Assembly: GCF_030145145.1 (NCBI RefSeq)
Contig: NZ_JAQYWD010000015.1
Location: 1 to 64,000, forward strand
Reading direction: 5' to 3'
DNA length: 64,000 nucleotides
Source of the DNA: Desulfobacula sp.
Lineage (GTDB): Bacteria > Desulfobacterota > Desulfobacteria > Desulfobacterales > Desulfobacteraceae
The translations under genes were made by a program, and so were the position numbers. Shown here one piece after another: positions 34,818-43,757 of the stretch. The number at the start of each line of letters is the position of its first letter. Positions within the stretch are counted from its first letter, which is position 1. The notes under the pieces were generated by a model, which saw nothing but the letters and a program-made list of their open reading frames with translations, was not told the DNA's origin and searched no databases.

Positions 34818-35976
34818 TTAATGCGGCCTCCATGCGATCCAAGCCCCGATCAATAATCTCTTCTGAAGCGGCAAACATAATTCGCGCATGGCTTTCTCCC
34901 TGAACCCCGAAAAATGGCCCGGGCACCACGGCCACACCACTATCCAGAAGGCATTGAAACAGTTTATCCGCCGAAGGTTCAAACTCACTGAAATCAGGAA
35001 ACACATAAATTCCCCCCTGGGGTACAGGACACTTGACACCGGGGATGGCATTCAATCGTTCCACCATCTTTTCCATATTCCTGCGGCACAGATTCCTGGC
35101 ATCATCCAGATAGGGCTGGCATCTCGGCAGGTATTGGGCCATGGCCCACTGCCCGACAGAGTATGAACATAAAGAAATGGTTTCTTTGTAAACACCCATT
35201 TGACGGATCACCCAAGGATGGGCGATAACATAACCCAGCCGCCAGCCTGTGACGGCAAATGTCTTGGAAAAACTGTTGACAACGATAACATGATCCAAGG
35301 CATCAAAACTCAGGGCACTCACGTGCTCGCCGCTGTATAAATAATTATGGTAAACTTCATCGGAAAGTATAAATGTTCCGTGTCGGCGTGCTTTTTCCAG
35401 GATGGCGGCATACGCTTCTCTGGTAATGGTTGCACCTGTGGGATTTGATGGAGAGTTAATGACAATGAGTTTGCACTGGTCATCTATCCGCTCTAATATA
35501 GGCTCAGCATTAATGTGCCAGCTTTTTTTCCGACTCAACGGGTAAAAACGGACTTTTGCACCCAGTCGTTGGGTTATCGGTTTCATGATACCCCACCCGG
35601 GATCCGGCAGAAGAACGGTATCACCCGGGTTGATAAGCAATCGCGTCGCAAGATAGATCGCTTCCATGCCCCCGACGGTGAGCAGAATATTCTCCGGATT
35701 AACCGCTACCCCCATCTGGACGTCAAGGAAAGAGGCAATGGCCGACCTTATCTCCGGGGTTCCATTCGTGGAGGTATATCGATTCCGGCCAGTCTTCATG
35801 GCCTCCACGGCGTTTTCGATTAATTCCGGAGATGCGTCAAAATTGGCCTCACCCGATGCAAGGTTGATCAAATCGGGTGTCTCTTCCATCCGTTTCATCA
35901 TGTCCCGGATGGGGGAACTTTCGGTCTCTTTGATAATGGGATTTATTTTTTGAAGGGTTAAAATATCAGGATTCAT
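34810..35976 (-). CDS. PLP-dependent aminotransferase, class I/II
   Basis: A 388-aa fold-type I aminotransferase. NSPSNPTGA, the Asp/Tyr pair in SDEVYHNY, and the PLP lysine in NSFSKTFAVTGWRLGY are present. GAGG precedes the ATG at 35976, which overlaps the FAH gene end by 11 bp; an in-frame start at 36009 is unlikely. Upstream of iorAB, it should convert an aromatic amino acid to its aryl pyruvate. Aspartate- or alanine-type substrates remain possible. Confidence 0.92.
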   Translation of the reverse strand: MNPDILTLQKINPIIKETESSPIRDMMKRMEETPDLINLASGEANFDASPELIENAVEAMKTGRNRYTSTNGTPEIRSAIASFLDVQMGVAVNPENILLTVGGMEAIYLATRLLINPGDTVLLPDPGWGIMKPITQRLGAKVRFYPLSRKKSWHINAEPILERIDDQCKLIVINSPSNPTGATITREAYAAILEKARRHGTFILSDEVYHNYLYSGEHVSALSFDALDHVIVVNSFSKTFAVTGWRLGYVIAHPWVIRQMGVYKETISLCSYSVGQWAMAQYLPRCQPYLDDARNLCRRNMEKMVERLNAIPGVKCPVPQGGIYVFPDFSEFEPSADKLFQCLLDSGVAVVPGPFFGVQGESHARIMFAASEEIIDRGLDRMEAALNA

Positions 35977-36967
35977 TGTTGGCCACCTCATTTTGCAAAA
36001 AACCGACACCAGGAATATCTACCGTAATTCGATCTCCGGCCCGTAAGAATATACCGCCACCATTTTGCATATTTTCAATAATTTTGGATAATTCTCCTGG
36101 CCCCACAGATATGCCTTGGGTCCAGCCAGTGCCGGCACCCGTTCCCAAAGCGATCACATCGCCTGGCAGCAGCGTAGTACATCCTGAAAGATAAGAAATA
36201 CATTGTGCCGGCCCCCAGACCATCTGATCTGCACCCGAATCCTGCATGACCTCGCCGTTGAGAAGGCATCTGATCCTGAGGCGGTCAGGATGGGGCACCG
36301 CTTCGACGGGCACAATCATCGGTCCCAGGGGCCCAAAGGTGTCTCTTGATTTGCCACTGTAAAAATCCAATCGGCCATCAGGCAGCATCATCAATTGTCG
36401 ATCCGTTATGTCGTTATGGCACGTAAACCCGGCAACATAGTCCATTGCCTGTTCCACGGGGACGTTTTTGGCCTTTCGACCCATAACCACTGCCAATTCT
36501 GCCTCCCAATCTACAAACTCGGAAGATGGGATGATTTTCTGGCTGGCGCCGATGACACAATTTTTATCTCCCTTCCAGAAAAAGGACGGCTGGAATCCAT
36601 CAGGAATGCTCATTCCCATCTCTTCCGCATGGTCATAAAAATTGAGTCCGACATTTATCATTTTCCCTGGAGCGGGAACGGGTGAAAGGAAATCGACGTC
36701 GTTCTCAGCCATGCTGCCCGGCAAACCATTTTCAGATATAAAAGCAGCTGACGTACGAATTTTGGGCAGCAGCTGTCCCCAATTTTCAAGCAGAATCATC
36801 ATTGTACTGATTTCGGTTATCGGCAATTCGGAATCCTTCATCTTATCATCACTGCATCTGAGAGCATGGTTGATTTCCCAGACGTGATCTTTAACAACCA
36901 GTCCGACATAATCCGCTCCTTTAAATCGATAGGTACATAAACCATAGGTTGCATTTGATGGATGCAT
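35966..36967 (-). CDS. Fumarylacetoacetate hydrolase family protein
   Basis: A 333-aa protein. The C-terminal FAH domain has NVGLNFYDHAEEMG, the Glu/Glu metal ligands in DWEAELAVVMG, HNDITDRQ, and GDVIALGTGAGTGW. Relatives act on acylpyruvates or isomerise hydroxymuconate-type acids with Mg2+. Its place ahead of an aminotransferase and IorAB suggests it handles an aromatic or acylpyruvate intermediate. AAGGAG precedes the ATG, which shares one base with the regulator's TAA stop. Confidence 0.9.
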   Translation of the reverse strand: MHPSNATYGLCTYRFKGADYVGLVVKDHVWEINHALRCSDDKMKDSELPITEISTMMILLENWGQLLPKIRTSAAFISENGLPGSMAENDVDFLSPVPAPGKMINVGLNFYDHAEEMGMSIPDGFQPSFFWKGDKNCVIGASQKIIPSSEFVDWEAELAVVMGRKAKNVPVEQAMDYVAGFTCHNDITDRQLMMLPDGRLDFYSGKSRDTFGPLGPMIVPVEAVPHPDRLRIRCLLNGEVMQDSGADQMVWGPAQCISYLSGCTTLLPGDVIALGTGAGTGWTQGISVGPGELSKIIENMQNGGGIFLRAGDRITVDIPGVGFLQNEVANNES

Positions 36968-37608
36968 TATTTCTCCTTTTTAATCGTTTGTGATTTGATC
37001 ATTTTCACAGCAGATCCATTCTTTGACGTATTTGACTCCCAATGCTGGGGGGTATTAATAATAATAATTTTGTTTTGAAATTGGGTGGGATTGGAGAAAC
37101 TGTGCAAGACTTCACCCCTGTAATACATGGAATCTCCGACTTTCAGGTGGTACTTTTCATCATTCAGATAAAATAAAATTTCACCTTCCAACACATAAAC
37201 AAACTCTTCTCCGTTGTGTGAAAATGGATTTTTTCGTCCTTCTCCCGGTGGGCTGATATAGAGGGATGCCTGCAGGTTAACCCCTCCCTTTCGGATAAGG
37301 GACTCACAATAGGCAGTCGTGTCGTTGAGGGTCACCTTAATCCCATCCCCCCTGAGGGTAACAGCCCCAAGTTGGGCTGCATCGGCTTCGTCTTCAAAAA
37401 AACGAGCCATTTGGACATCTAAAAAATCAGCAATTTTTTTAATGTTATCCAAAGAGATGTTGGCTTTCCCGTTTTCCAGTTGACTTAAAAAACTAATGCT
37501 TAACCCAGTCCCATTTCTCATTTCTTCTAATGAAATTCGCTTGTTGTTCCGGATTTTACGGATATGGCCCCCAACAAGACTGGACGGACTGTTCTTTGAA
37601 ATGCTCAT
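36967..37608 (-). CDS. XRE-family regulator with C-terminal cupin
   Basis: A 213-aa PuuR-like regulator. HTH_3 occupies about residues 13-68 (IRKIRNNKRISLEEMR, SFLSQLENGKANISLD). A cupin occupies about 120-195 (PFSHNGEEFVYVLEGEI). Such regulators often sense amino acids or small carboxylates. It is the first gene of the operon, and a one-base overlap couples it to the FAH gene. The AT-rich region before it probably holds its operator. Confidence 0.92.
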   Translation of the reverse strand: MSISKNSPSSLVGGHIRKIRNNKRISLEEMRNGTGLSISFLSQLENGKANISLDNIKKIADFLDVQMARFFEDEADAAQLGAVTLRGDGIKVTLNDTTAYCESLIRKGGVNLQASLYISPPGEGRKNPFSHNGEEFVYVLEGEILFYLNDEKYHLKVGDSMYYRGEVLHSFSNPTQFQNKIIIINTPQHWESNTSKNGSAVKMIKSQTIKKEK

Positions 37609-38092
37609 GGTTTGTTTCTCCTTGGCTTTTTATATATATCGAAAAAATATTTTTTTCAATACTAAATTTTATCACAGACATAAAATACTGTTTTCAAATT
37701 TAACATACCGTTTTTATATAGAAATTTTATATAATAAAATATTATTTGTCATAAAAACATTAACTAAACACTAAAAATATTTTTAATATATTAAAAAATT
37801 TTTAGTTTTTTAATCATAATTTTCTATTTTTAGCTCTGATTCGCTTCATAACAACGAATAAATATATTAAGTAACCATCATAAATAATGGTCTAATCAGG
37901 AAATTGAGAACACGATATAACACCGCTTGAGTCAAGGGACAAAAATATAATAATCAAAAAATATACTTATGATATATGTTAAAATTTCTTTAAGCGCTGA
38001 GAACACTTTTACGCCCTGACAGGGTTTACAAAACAAAGGCTGAGTCTTATATTATGCATACAATTCAAACCCAATAACTGTGGAGTAAACCA
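37609..38092. other. AT-rich divergent promoter region
   Basis: These 484 bp are far richer in A and T than their surroundings. An A/T near-palindrome, GAAAAAATA-TTTTTTTC, lies at 37641-37657, just before the XRE-cupin gene, and could be its operator. A rightward promoter for rdgB lies at 38025-38053. No gene is seen. Confidence 0.5.
38025..38053 (+). promoter_or_regulatory. Sigma-70 promoter of rdgB
   Basis: TTTACA (38025-38030), a 17-bp spacer and TATATT (38048-38053) lie about 40 bp before the TTG start of rdgB. Confidence 0.6.
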
Positions 38093-38737
38093 TTGAAACA
38101 GATCATCGTTCTTGCAACCAGAAACAAGGGAAAAACAAGAGAAATCCAAAGTCTTTTAAAAGGCTTTCCCATTGATATTAAAAACCTGGATGATTTCGGT
38201 CCCATTCCAGAAGTCATTGAAGATGGAGATACCTTTGATGATAATGCCTACAAAAAAGCCTCGTTTACGGCAAGGGTCCTCGGATATCCGGCCATGGCCG
38301 ATGACTCAGGACTTTGTGTTGAGGCCCTTGACGGCGCACCGGGAGTCTATTCAGCCCGATATGCCGGGGAAAATGCCACGGATGCCGACAACGTAAAAAA
38401 AATGCTGGATGAGCTGAAGAACAAAGCAAACCGGAATGCCGCATTTAAGTGTGTTATTTCCATTGCCGTTCCCACCGGGGCCGCTTTAACCTATGAAGGA
38501 GAATGCCAGGGCGTTCTCACGAAAAAAACTGTCGGTGAAAATGGATTTGGATATGACCCTTTGTTCTTTTATCCTGAACTGAACAAAACCTTTGCCCAGC
38601 TGACCATCGAGGAAAAAGGGAAGGTCAGCCACCGGGGCAAGGCATTGAAGGAGATTGCAGATGAAATGGATAAAATTATAGCATGGATTGATATGAACAT
38701 GCCCATATTCAAGCCGGTTGAATGCCAGGGAAATTAA
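38093..38737 (+). CDS. rdgB: XTP/dITP diphosphatase (RdgB/HAM1)
   Basis: A 214-aa housekeeping enzyme that removes ITP, XTP and dITP. The motifs ATRNKGKTREI (N-terminus), TFDDNAYKKA, MADDSGLCVEALDGAPGVYSAR and SHRGKAL are all present. The start is TTG, with GTGGAG 7 bp upstream; no ATG fits. It begins a rightward run that continues with a short peptide and a radical SAM gene. Confidence 0.95.
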   Translation: MKQIIVLATRNKGKTREIQSLLKGFPIDIKNLDDFGPIPEVIEDGDTFDDNAYKKASFTARVLGYPAMADDSGLCVEALDGAPGVYSARYAGENATDADNVKKMLDELKNKANRNAAFKCVISIAVPTGAALTYEGECQGVLTKKTVGENGFGYDPLFFYPELNKTFAQLTIEEKGKVSHRGKALKEIADEMDKIIAWIDMNMPIFKPVECQGN

Positions 38738-38739
38738 TC

Positions 38740-38838
38740 ATGCCCCCCCATACTTTTGAACATCTTGTTATAAAGGACCGTTTCTGCAAGTGGTTTGGCA
38801 ACGCCAAGTCCCTGCTGTTGGAAGCCGGGGAAATGTGA
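38740..38838 (+). CDS. Possible 32-aa peptide upstream of B12 radical SAM gene
   Basis: An ATG two bases after the rdgB stop opens a 32-codon frame ending in TGA, two bases before the radical SAM start. AGGG lies about 9 bp upstream. The peptide begins MPPHTFEHLVIKD and contains one Cys (residue 16), an aromatic KWFGN and a LLLEAGEM tail. Codon use resembles the neighbours. It may be a leader peptide, a modified-peptide precursor, or chance. I recognise no family. Confidence 0.4.
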   Translation: MPPHTFEHLVIKDRFCKWFGNAKSLLLEAGEM

Positions 38839-38840
38839 TC

Positions 38841-40550
38841 ATGGTAAAGCGACAAAAAATCCTCCTGGTCAACCCGGCATGCCTGGACCACAGAATTTTT
38901 GGAGAAGATGCGGGTATTGTTCCCCTGGGGCTCTATTATATGGGTGCACTTCTAATTGAAAACGCATTTGAAACAAAAATTTTAAACCTGGCATCGATCA
39001 AGGATGATCCGGTTAGCGTGTTCAAAAATCTTGTGGCAACCGAACAACCGGATGTTATCGGATTTTCCGTGACCAACCCGAACCGCTGGAATGCCATGGA
39101 ATGTGCAGTGGCTGCCCGCCACATCCTTCCGGATGCCACCATTGTTTTTGGTGGCCCCACCCCGACATTTCTTGCCGACCACCTGTTAACTGCCTGTCCT
39201 GACATTGATTTTATTGTTACCGGCGAAGGAGAAATCACCTTTCTGGAACTGGTAACAACACTTGAAACCAGTCGCACCGGGCCTTTTGATCAGATAGACG
39301 GTCTGGTCTTTAAAAACGGAACCACCCGGTTCAAGACATTGCCCAGAAAGCCGGTGGAGACACTTGACTCACTGGTTCACCCGTCGCTTTATTTCACGTA
39401 TCAGCATCTTGCCATGTCCCGGGGATGTCCCGGCAAGTGCACCTTTTGCGGATCCCCCAAATTCTGGGGCGACAAAACCGTACGCTTTCATTCCCCCCAA
39501 TGGTTTGCCGATGAGATTCAACGCCTGGCGGAAAAAGGGGTCACCCATTTCTATATTTCCGATGATACCTTTACAATGGATAAACAGCGGGTGATGGCGT
39601 TTTGCAGCCGTATCATCAAAAAAAAGCTGTCCATCACATGGAACGCCATTTCACGGGTGGATTACATTGATGCGGATCTCCTTTTGGCCATGCGAAAGGC
39701 GGGCTGCATCCAACTGAGTTTCGGGGTGGAATCCGGATCTGAAAAAATCCGAAAACGCCTTGGCAAACCCCTTGATCCGGACAAAATCATCCAGGCCTTT
39801 TCCCTGACCGCATCCCATGGCATCCTGCCCCGGGCCTACTTTATTTATGGATCCCCCGGAGAAACCCATGCCACCATACAGGCCAGCCTTGACCTTATGG
39901 CCGACATCAAGCCTTTGAGTGCCATCTTCTATCTGCTGGTGATCTTTCCGGGAACCCACCTGTATCGTTCTGCGGTTCAAAAAGGCCTTGTAAATGACGA
40001 TTTCTGGCATCAGAAGGTGGAAGACCTGCCATGGTTTGAAGTGGATGAAGACCTTGATTTTTCGCATGTCAAAGCCTTTGGCGACCGGTTAAGATCTGAA
40101 TTTTACCATACCCTGGATACGGCTGCCCGACAAATATCTCTTGTGGATATAAAAGAATTATACCCATATCATGCGGACTTTCTGTCCCGGCTGGCCCTGA
40201 CATTTTCCCACGGCGAATATGCGGCTGATCCCCGGGTAAAAAACCAGGACAAGACTGCCAGATGGCTGTTTGACAAGGCTCTGTCCTATGCCCCGGATGC
40301 CAGGGCGTTTTTAGGATTGGGCATGCTGCACCAAAAACAACGGCAGTTTGACAAGGCCATCTTAATTCTTGAACAAGGGCTGAGCCATTGGCCTGAAAAC
40401 AAAGATTTATCCGTCTGCATGGGCGTCAGCCTGATGAATACGGGCCGGTTTAAACCGGCATTGACCTTTTTTGAAAAATTCAGGGACTTTCCTGAAATAT
40501 CCCATTACATGCATATTTGTCATGAAAACATAGCAAGGACGACACCATGA
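38841..40550 (+). CDS. B12-binding radical SAM protein with C-terminal TPR region
   Basis: A 569-aa protein. A B12-binding domain occupies about residues 5-140. The radical SAM cluster motif is CPGKCTFC (Cys-196, 200, 203). A SPASM-less core is followed by two TPR-like helical repeats near 475-560. The ATG at 38841 is preferred; an in-frame GTG or ATG 51 bp upstream lies within the small ORF. Members methylate or rearrange unactivated carbons. The substrate is unknown. It overlaps the DUF6178 gene by 4 bp. Confidence 0.88.
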   Translation: MVKRQKILLVNPACLDHRIFGEDAGIVPLGLYYMGALLIENAFETKILNLASIKDDPVSVFKNLVATEQPDVIGFSVTNPNRWNAMECAVAARHILPDATIVFGGPTPTFLADHLLTACPDIDFIVTGEGEITFLELVTTLETSRTGPFDQIDGLVFKNGTTRFKTLPRKPVETLDSLVHPSLYFTYQHLAMSRGCPGKCTFCGSPKFWGDKTVRFHSPQWFADEIQRLAEKGVTHFYISDDTFTMDKQRVMAFCSRIIKKKLSITWNAISRVDYIDADLLLAMRKAGCIQLSFGVESGSEKIRKRLGKPLDPDKIIQAFSLTASHGILPRAYFIYGSPGETHATIQASLDLMADIKPLSAIFYLLVIFPGTHLYRSAVQKGLVNDDFWHQKVEDLPWFEVDEDLDFSHVKAFGDRLRSEFYHTLDTAARQISLVDIKELYPYHADFLSRLALTFSHGEYAADPRVKNQDKTARWLFDKALSYAPDARAFLGLGMLHQKQRQFDKAILILEQGLSHWPENKDLSVCMGVSLMNTGRFKPALTFFEKFRDFPEISHYMHICHENIARTTP

Positions 40551-42298
40551 ACGATAAAACAGACTACAGGGTTGCCAATCTTCAACAAAAAGAAATGAAA
40601 CTTCGGACGGTGCGCCATGAGATCCTTGTCAGTGAATCTGAAAAAGCCCTGGATCTGATCCTTGATGCGCCTTCACCAGCCACCCTGATACAATCTTTCC
40701 CTGACCAGGATCTTTACTATCTCATGCACAAAATCGGACCCTATGATTTTATTCCTGTCTTGTCCATGGCCACATCAGAACAATGGGAATATATCCTGGA
40801 TGTGGAGGTCTGGGAAAAAGACCGGCTGGACCTTGATCGTATGACAAAGACCTTTGATCTGCTGTTCCAGGCTGATCCCCAGAGACTTTTGCGATGGGCC
40901 ATCACGGAAAAACCTGATTTTTTTGAATTTTACCTGTTAAAAAATATGGAGATCTTTGTCCGGGAACATGATGACCTGCCCCCGGAAGATTTTGATGATT
41001 ATATCACCCTGGATGACAAATTTTATTTCAGGTTTCCTGACAGACCCGGGACCAGCGGGGAGGAAGACGACCCGCCAGGGCAGGGAAAAACAGGAGATGC
41101 GGGAGACTTGATCGAAAAAATGCTCAACGCCGTGGCCCAAATGGATCTGTCGGTTTTTCACGGCCTGCTGCTGGAAACCTGCGCTGTACTGCCGGCTGAA
41201 ACCGAAGAAGAACAATTCCGCCTGAAAACCCTGCGTCTGGCTGAAAAAGGGTTTTTACCCACCCATGAAGCCATGGGTATTTATCAGCCCACCCCTCTGT
41301 CTTCTCTTCGCAAACGACCCCGTGATGATGCATTTAAACACGCACCGTTTGACCCTGACATCCCATTACCCCCCCAATTTTTTTCCCGGTTTATCAAAGG
41401 CGATGATCTGTTTGTAAAATCTCTGGAATTCTTTGATTTGGATTTTATCCTTTGTCTTGAATCCGAACTGGCCGCATTAATCAATAAAATCATCTCTGCA
41501 GATAACATCAAACTGCAAAGTAAGGAAGATCTTGAACGGGCGATTTTAAAGGCCTGCGATTATCTGAATCTCGGCCTTGAAGTCATCCTGAAACGCGACC
41601 TGAAACCGGAGCGAGCCCGGGATATTATTCAGGAATATTTCCTTGAAGATATTTTCAGAACCGGTTCAAGGGCTGGTATCAAGCTGAAGACAAAAGCCCT
41701 CAACTGGTTTAAGCACAGCTTCATGAACACCAACAACCTTCCCTTAAGTTTCCTTGGGGAAGATTTCCTGGGCAGTCTTGGCGGCCTGTTTCTTGACCGG
41801 CCAATGTATTATGATAATTATGCCTCGGGTGTTGCATACCGAAATTTCAAAGCCCTTTCAGACATTCTATCCACGGACAGGGCCCTGGAACAGGTCATTG
41901 CCCTGGATTCGGTTCTGGGAAAACTTTCTGTGGATATCAAGTCTTTTAAAGCGGGTATCTTAACGTATAAAACGCTGATCCTGACCCTCTGGGCAAAAGA
42001 CCGTCTGCACCAGGCACAAACCCTTGAACCCATTGATACGGAACTGTTCAAACCTTTCTTTGTGGCCCTTTTTTCACCATCAGATGCGGACAAAACACAC
42101 CACATTCCGTTAAATGACCTGATAATCTGGACCTGTGAAGCAACCGGTATGACAGAAACAGATCTGCCCGCACCGTTCCTTACGGTATTGACAGACTTGA
42201 TCCATGAACTTGAAACGGAATATGATTCGGTTACCCCTGAAAATATTGATCCCCGGTTTATTCCCCATTTTCTATTGCAGAAGAAAAAAAAAAAATAA
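40547..42298 (+). CDS. DUF6178 family protein
   Basis: A 583-aa soluble, helix-rich protein with no membrane segment. Phrases such as DLYYLMHKIGPYDFIPVL and LRWAITEKPDFFEFYLL match the DUF6178 family of Deltaproteobacteria. Function is unknown. It ends in a run of lysines. Its ATG overlaps the radical SAM stop, and its TAA shares a base with the next ATG, so it is firmly tied to a radical SAM and a phosphopantetheinyl transferase gene. Confidence 0.8.
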   Translation: MNDKTDYRVANLQQKEMKLRTVRHEILVSESEKALDLILDAPSPATLIQSFPDQDLYYLMHKIGPYDFIPVLSMATSEQWEYILDVEVWEKDRLDLDRMTKTFDLLFQADPQRLLRWAITEKPDFFEFYLLKNMEIFVREHDDLPPEDFDDYITLDDKFYFRFPDRPGTSGEEDDPPGQGKTGDAGDLIEKMLNAVAQMDLSVFHGLLLETCAVLPAETEEEQFRLKTLRLAEKGFLPTHEAMGIYQPTPLSSLRKRPRDDAFKHAPFDPDIPLPPQFFSRFIKGDDLFVKSLEFFDLDFILCLESELAALINKIISADNIKLQSKEDLERAILKACDYLNLGLEVILKRDLKPERARDIIQEYFLEDIFRTGSRAGIKLKTKALNWFKHSFMNTNNLPLSFLGEDFLGSLGGLFLDRPMYYDNYASGVAYRNFKALSDILSTDRALEQVIALDSVLGKLSVDIKSFKAGILTYKTLILTLWAKDRLHQAQTLEPIDTELFKPFFVALFSPSDADKTHHIPLNDLIIWTCEATGMTETDLPAPFLTVLTDLIHELETEYDSVTPENIDPRFIPHFLLQKKKKK

Positions 42299-43032
42299 TG
42301 TCATCTTTCAAAAACAAGCTCCCCATAACCGTCCTGTCTCCAACACCCGGGGTGATCATCTGGTATTGCCAGATACCCATGATCCTTCAATGGATTTTAA
42401 ATGGCAGCAAATACCATCATTTCAGGCCGCCAAAAAATGAGCAGTTTAAACAAAATGAGTTTTTCCAACCGATTTTCAGCCCGGATGAAATCAACACGCT
42501 CAATAATTTCAAAGCCCTTAAAAAACAGGTCGAATGGATAAGTGGCCGGTATTTGATCAAACAGATGATACAACACCTTTTTTTGGGGAACGCCGCCCTT
42601 GATGGTATCACCCTTTCAACCCTTGATGAAGGGGCGCCTTTTCTGACACATGACCCCGATATCCCGATTTCATTGTCCCATAGCAACGAGTATACAGCGG
42701 TGGCATGCAGTCGAAACAAACAACAGACCATTGGCATTGATCTTGAAAAAATTGCAAAAAAACCGGATGTCTTTTTTTTAAAAACAGCCTTTACCCACGA
42801 GGAAATATTGAATTTAAAAGATGATGCTGCCCATATTCTCAAAAACTGGACCATCAAAGAAGCCTATTTAAAATATATCAAACGAGGGTTTAATGAGAGC
42901 CTGCACAAGGTGGAGGTCATCAACAATGACATCCGGCATAACCATAAAAAAATCGACCTGACAGTATATTCAACCTTTTTTGATGGGTATGTCTTGTCCC
43001 TGGTATCAGATCCTCCCCCTCATTCGTCATGA
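42298..43032 (+). CDS. 4'-phosphopantetheinyl transferase superfamily protein
   Basis: A 244-aa Sfp-type enzyme. The two defining motifs are GIDLE (146-150) and WTIKEAYLK (184-192), with SLSHSNEY upstream binding CoA. It transfers phosphopantetheine from CoA to a carrier protein. No carrier-protein or synthase gene is visible nearby. It overlaps the DUF6178 stop by one base. Its 3' end overlaps the convergent response-regulator gene by 13 bp. Confidence 0.9.
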   Translation: MSSFKNKLPITVLSPTPGVIIWYCQIPMILQWILNGSKYHHFRPPKNEQFKQNEFFQPIFSPDEINTLNNFKALKKQVEWISGRYLIKQMIQHLFLGNAALDGITLSTLDEGAPFLTHDPDIPISLSHSNEYTAVACSRNKQQTIGIDLEKIAKKPDVFFLKTAFTHEEILNLKDDAAHILKNWTIKEAYLKYIKRGFNESLHKVEVINNDIRHNHKKIDLTVYSTFFDGYVLSLVSDPPPHSS

Positions 43033-43757
43033 TCAAAAATATATCCAACTGACCGCCTGGAGATGAAATACACCGGTTTTTTGGGATTTTTTTCAAAATA
43101 TTTTCTAAACCTGACAATAAAATTGTCCACTGTTCGTGTGGACGTCCCCCTTGAATATCCCCACCCCGCAGTCAGCAGCATTTCCCGGGTCAAATGCGTT
43201 CCCTTGTTTGCAATAAACAGCTTTAACAATACAATTTCCTGCTCTGTTAAAACGATCTCACCGGCAACACACCGGGCCTTGAAAGAGACAAAATCTATAT
43301 GGTTATCACCAAAATCATAATATTCCCCTTCAAACATTTTATATCCGGGTTTCCTGTCTCTTTTATTGCTTGCATACCATGTCTTTTTTTTGATTAACCG
43401 TTCCACTCTCAAGAGAAACTCTTCCAGGTCAAAGGGTTTTGACAAGTAATCATCCACGCCGTATCGAAGTCCTTTGACTTTATCTTTTGTATCCCCCCGG
43501 GCAGAAAGGATGAGAACAGGAATTTTTTCATCTTCCTGCCGGATGGTTTTTAAAATGGAGAACCCGTCAATCATGGGCAGCATAATATCCAGAATAATCA
43601 AATCCGGTTTCCAGGATCGCCATTGCTCAAGCCCCTCAATACCATCCGGGGCAACCTTTGCATCAAACCCCTGGAGGGAAAGATTCAAGCGGATCCCGTC
43701 TGCAATGTGCACTTCATCTTCTATGACCAGGATACGCTTTTTTTCAATCGTTTCCAT
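43020..43757 (-). CDS. OmpR-family response regulator
   Basis: A 245-aa two-domain regulator. The receiver has Asp-14, phospho-acceptor Asp-57 (DLIILDIMLP) and Lys-107 (LSKPF). The winged-helix effector domain shows RTVDNFIVRFRKYFE and SRRSVGYIF. AGAGGAAG precedes the ATG. It overlaps the histidine kinase gene by 37 bp, so the two are cotranscribed from the kinase side, with the regulator second. Confidence 0.95.
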   Translation of the reverse strand: METIEKKRILVIEDEVHIADGIRLNLSLQGFDAKVAPDGIEGLEQWRSWKPDLIILDIMLPMIDGFSILKTIRQEDEKIPVLILSARGDTKDKVKGLRYGVDDYLSKPFDLEEFLLRVERLIKKKTWYASNKRDRKPGYKMFEGEYYDFGDNHIDFVSFKARCVAGEIVLTEQEIVLLKLFIANKGTHLTREMLLTAGWGYSRGTSTRTVDNFIVRFRKYFEKNPKKPVYFISRRSVGYIFDHDE

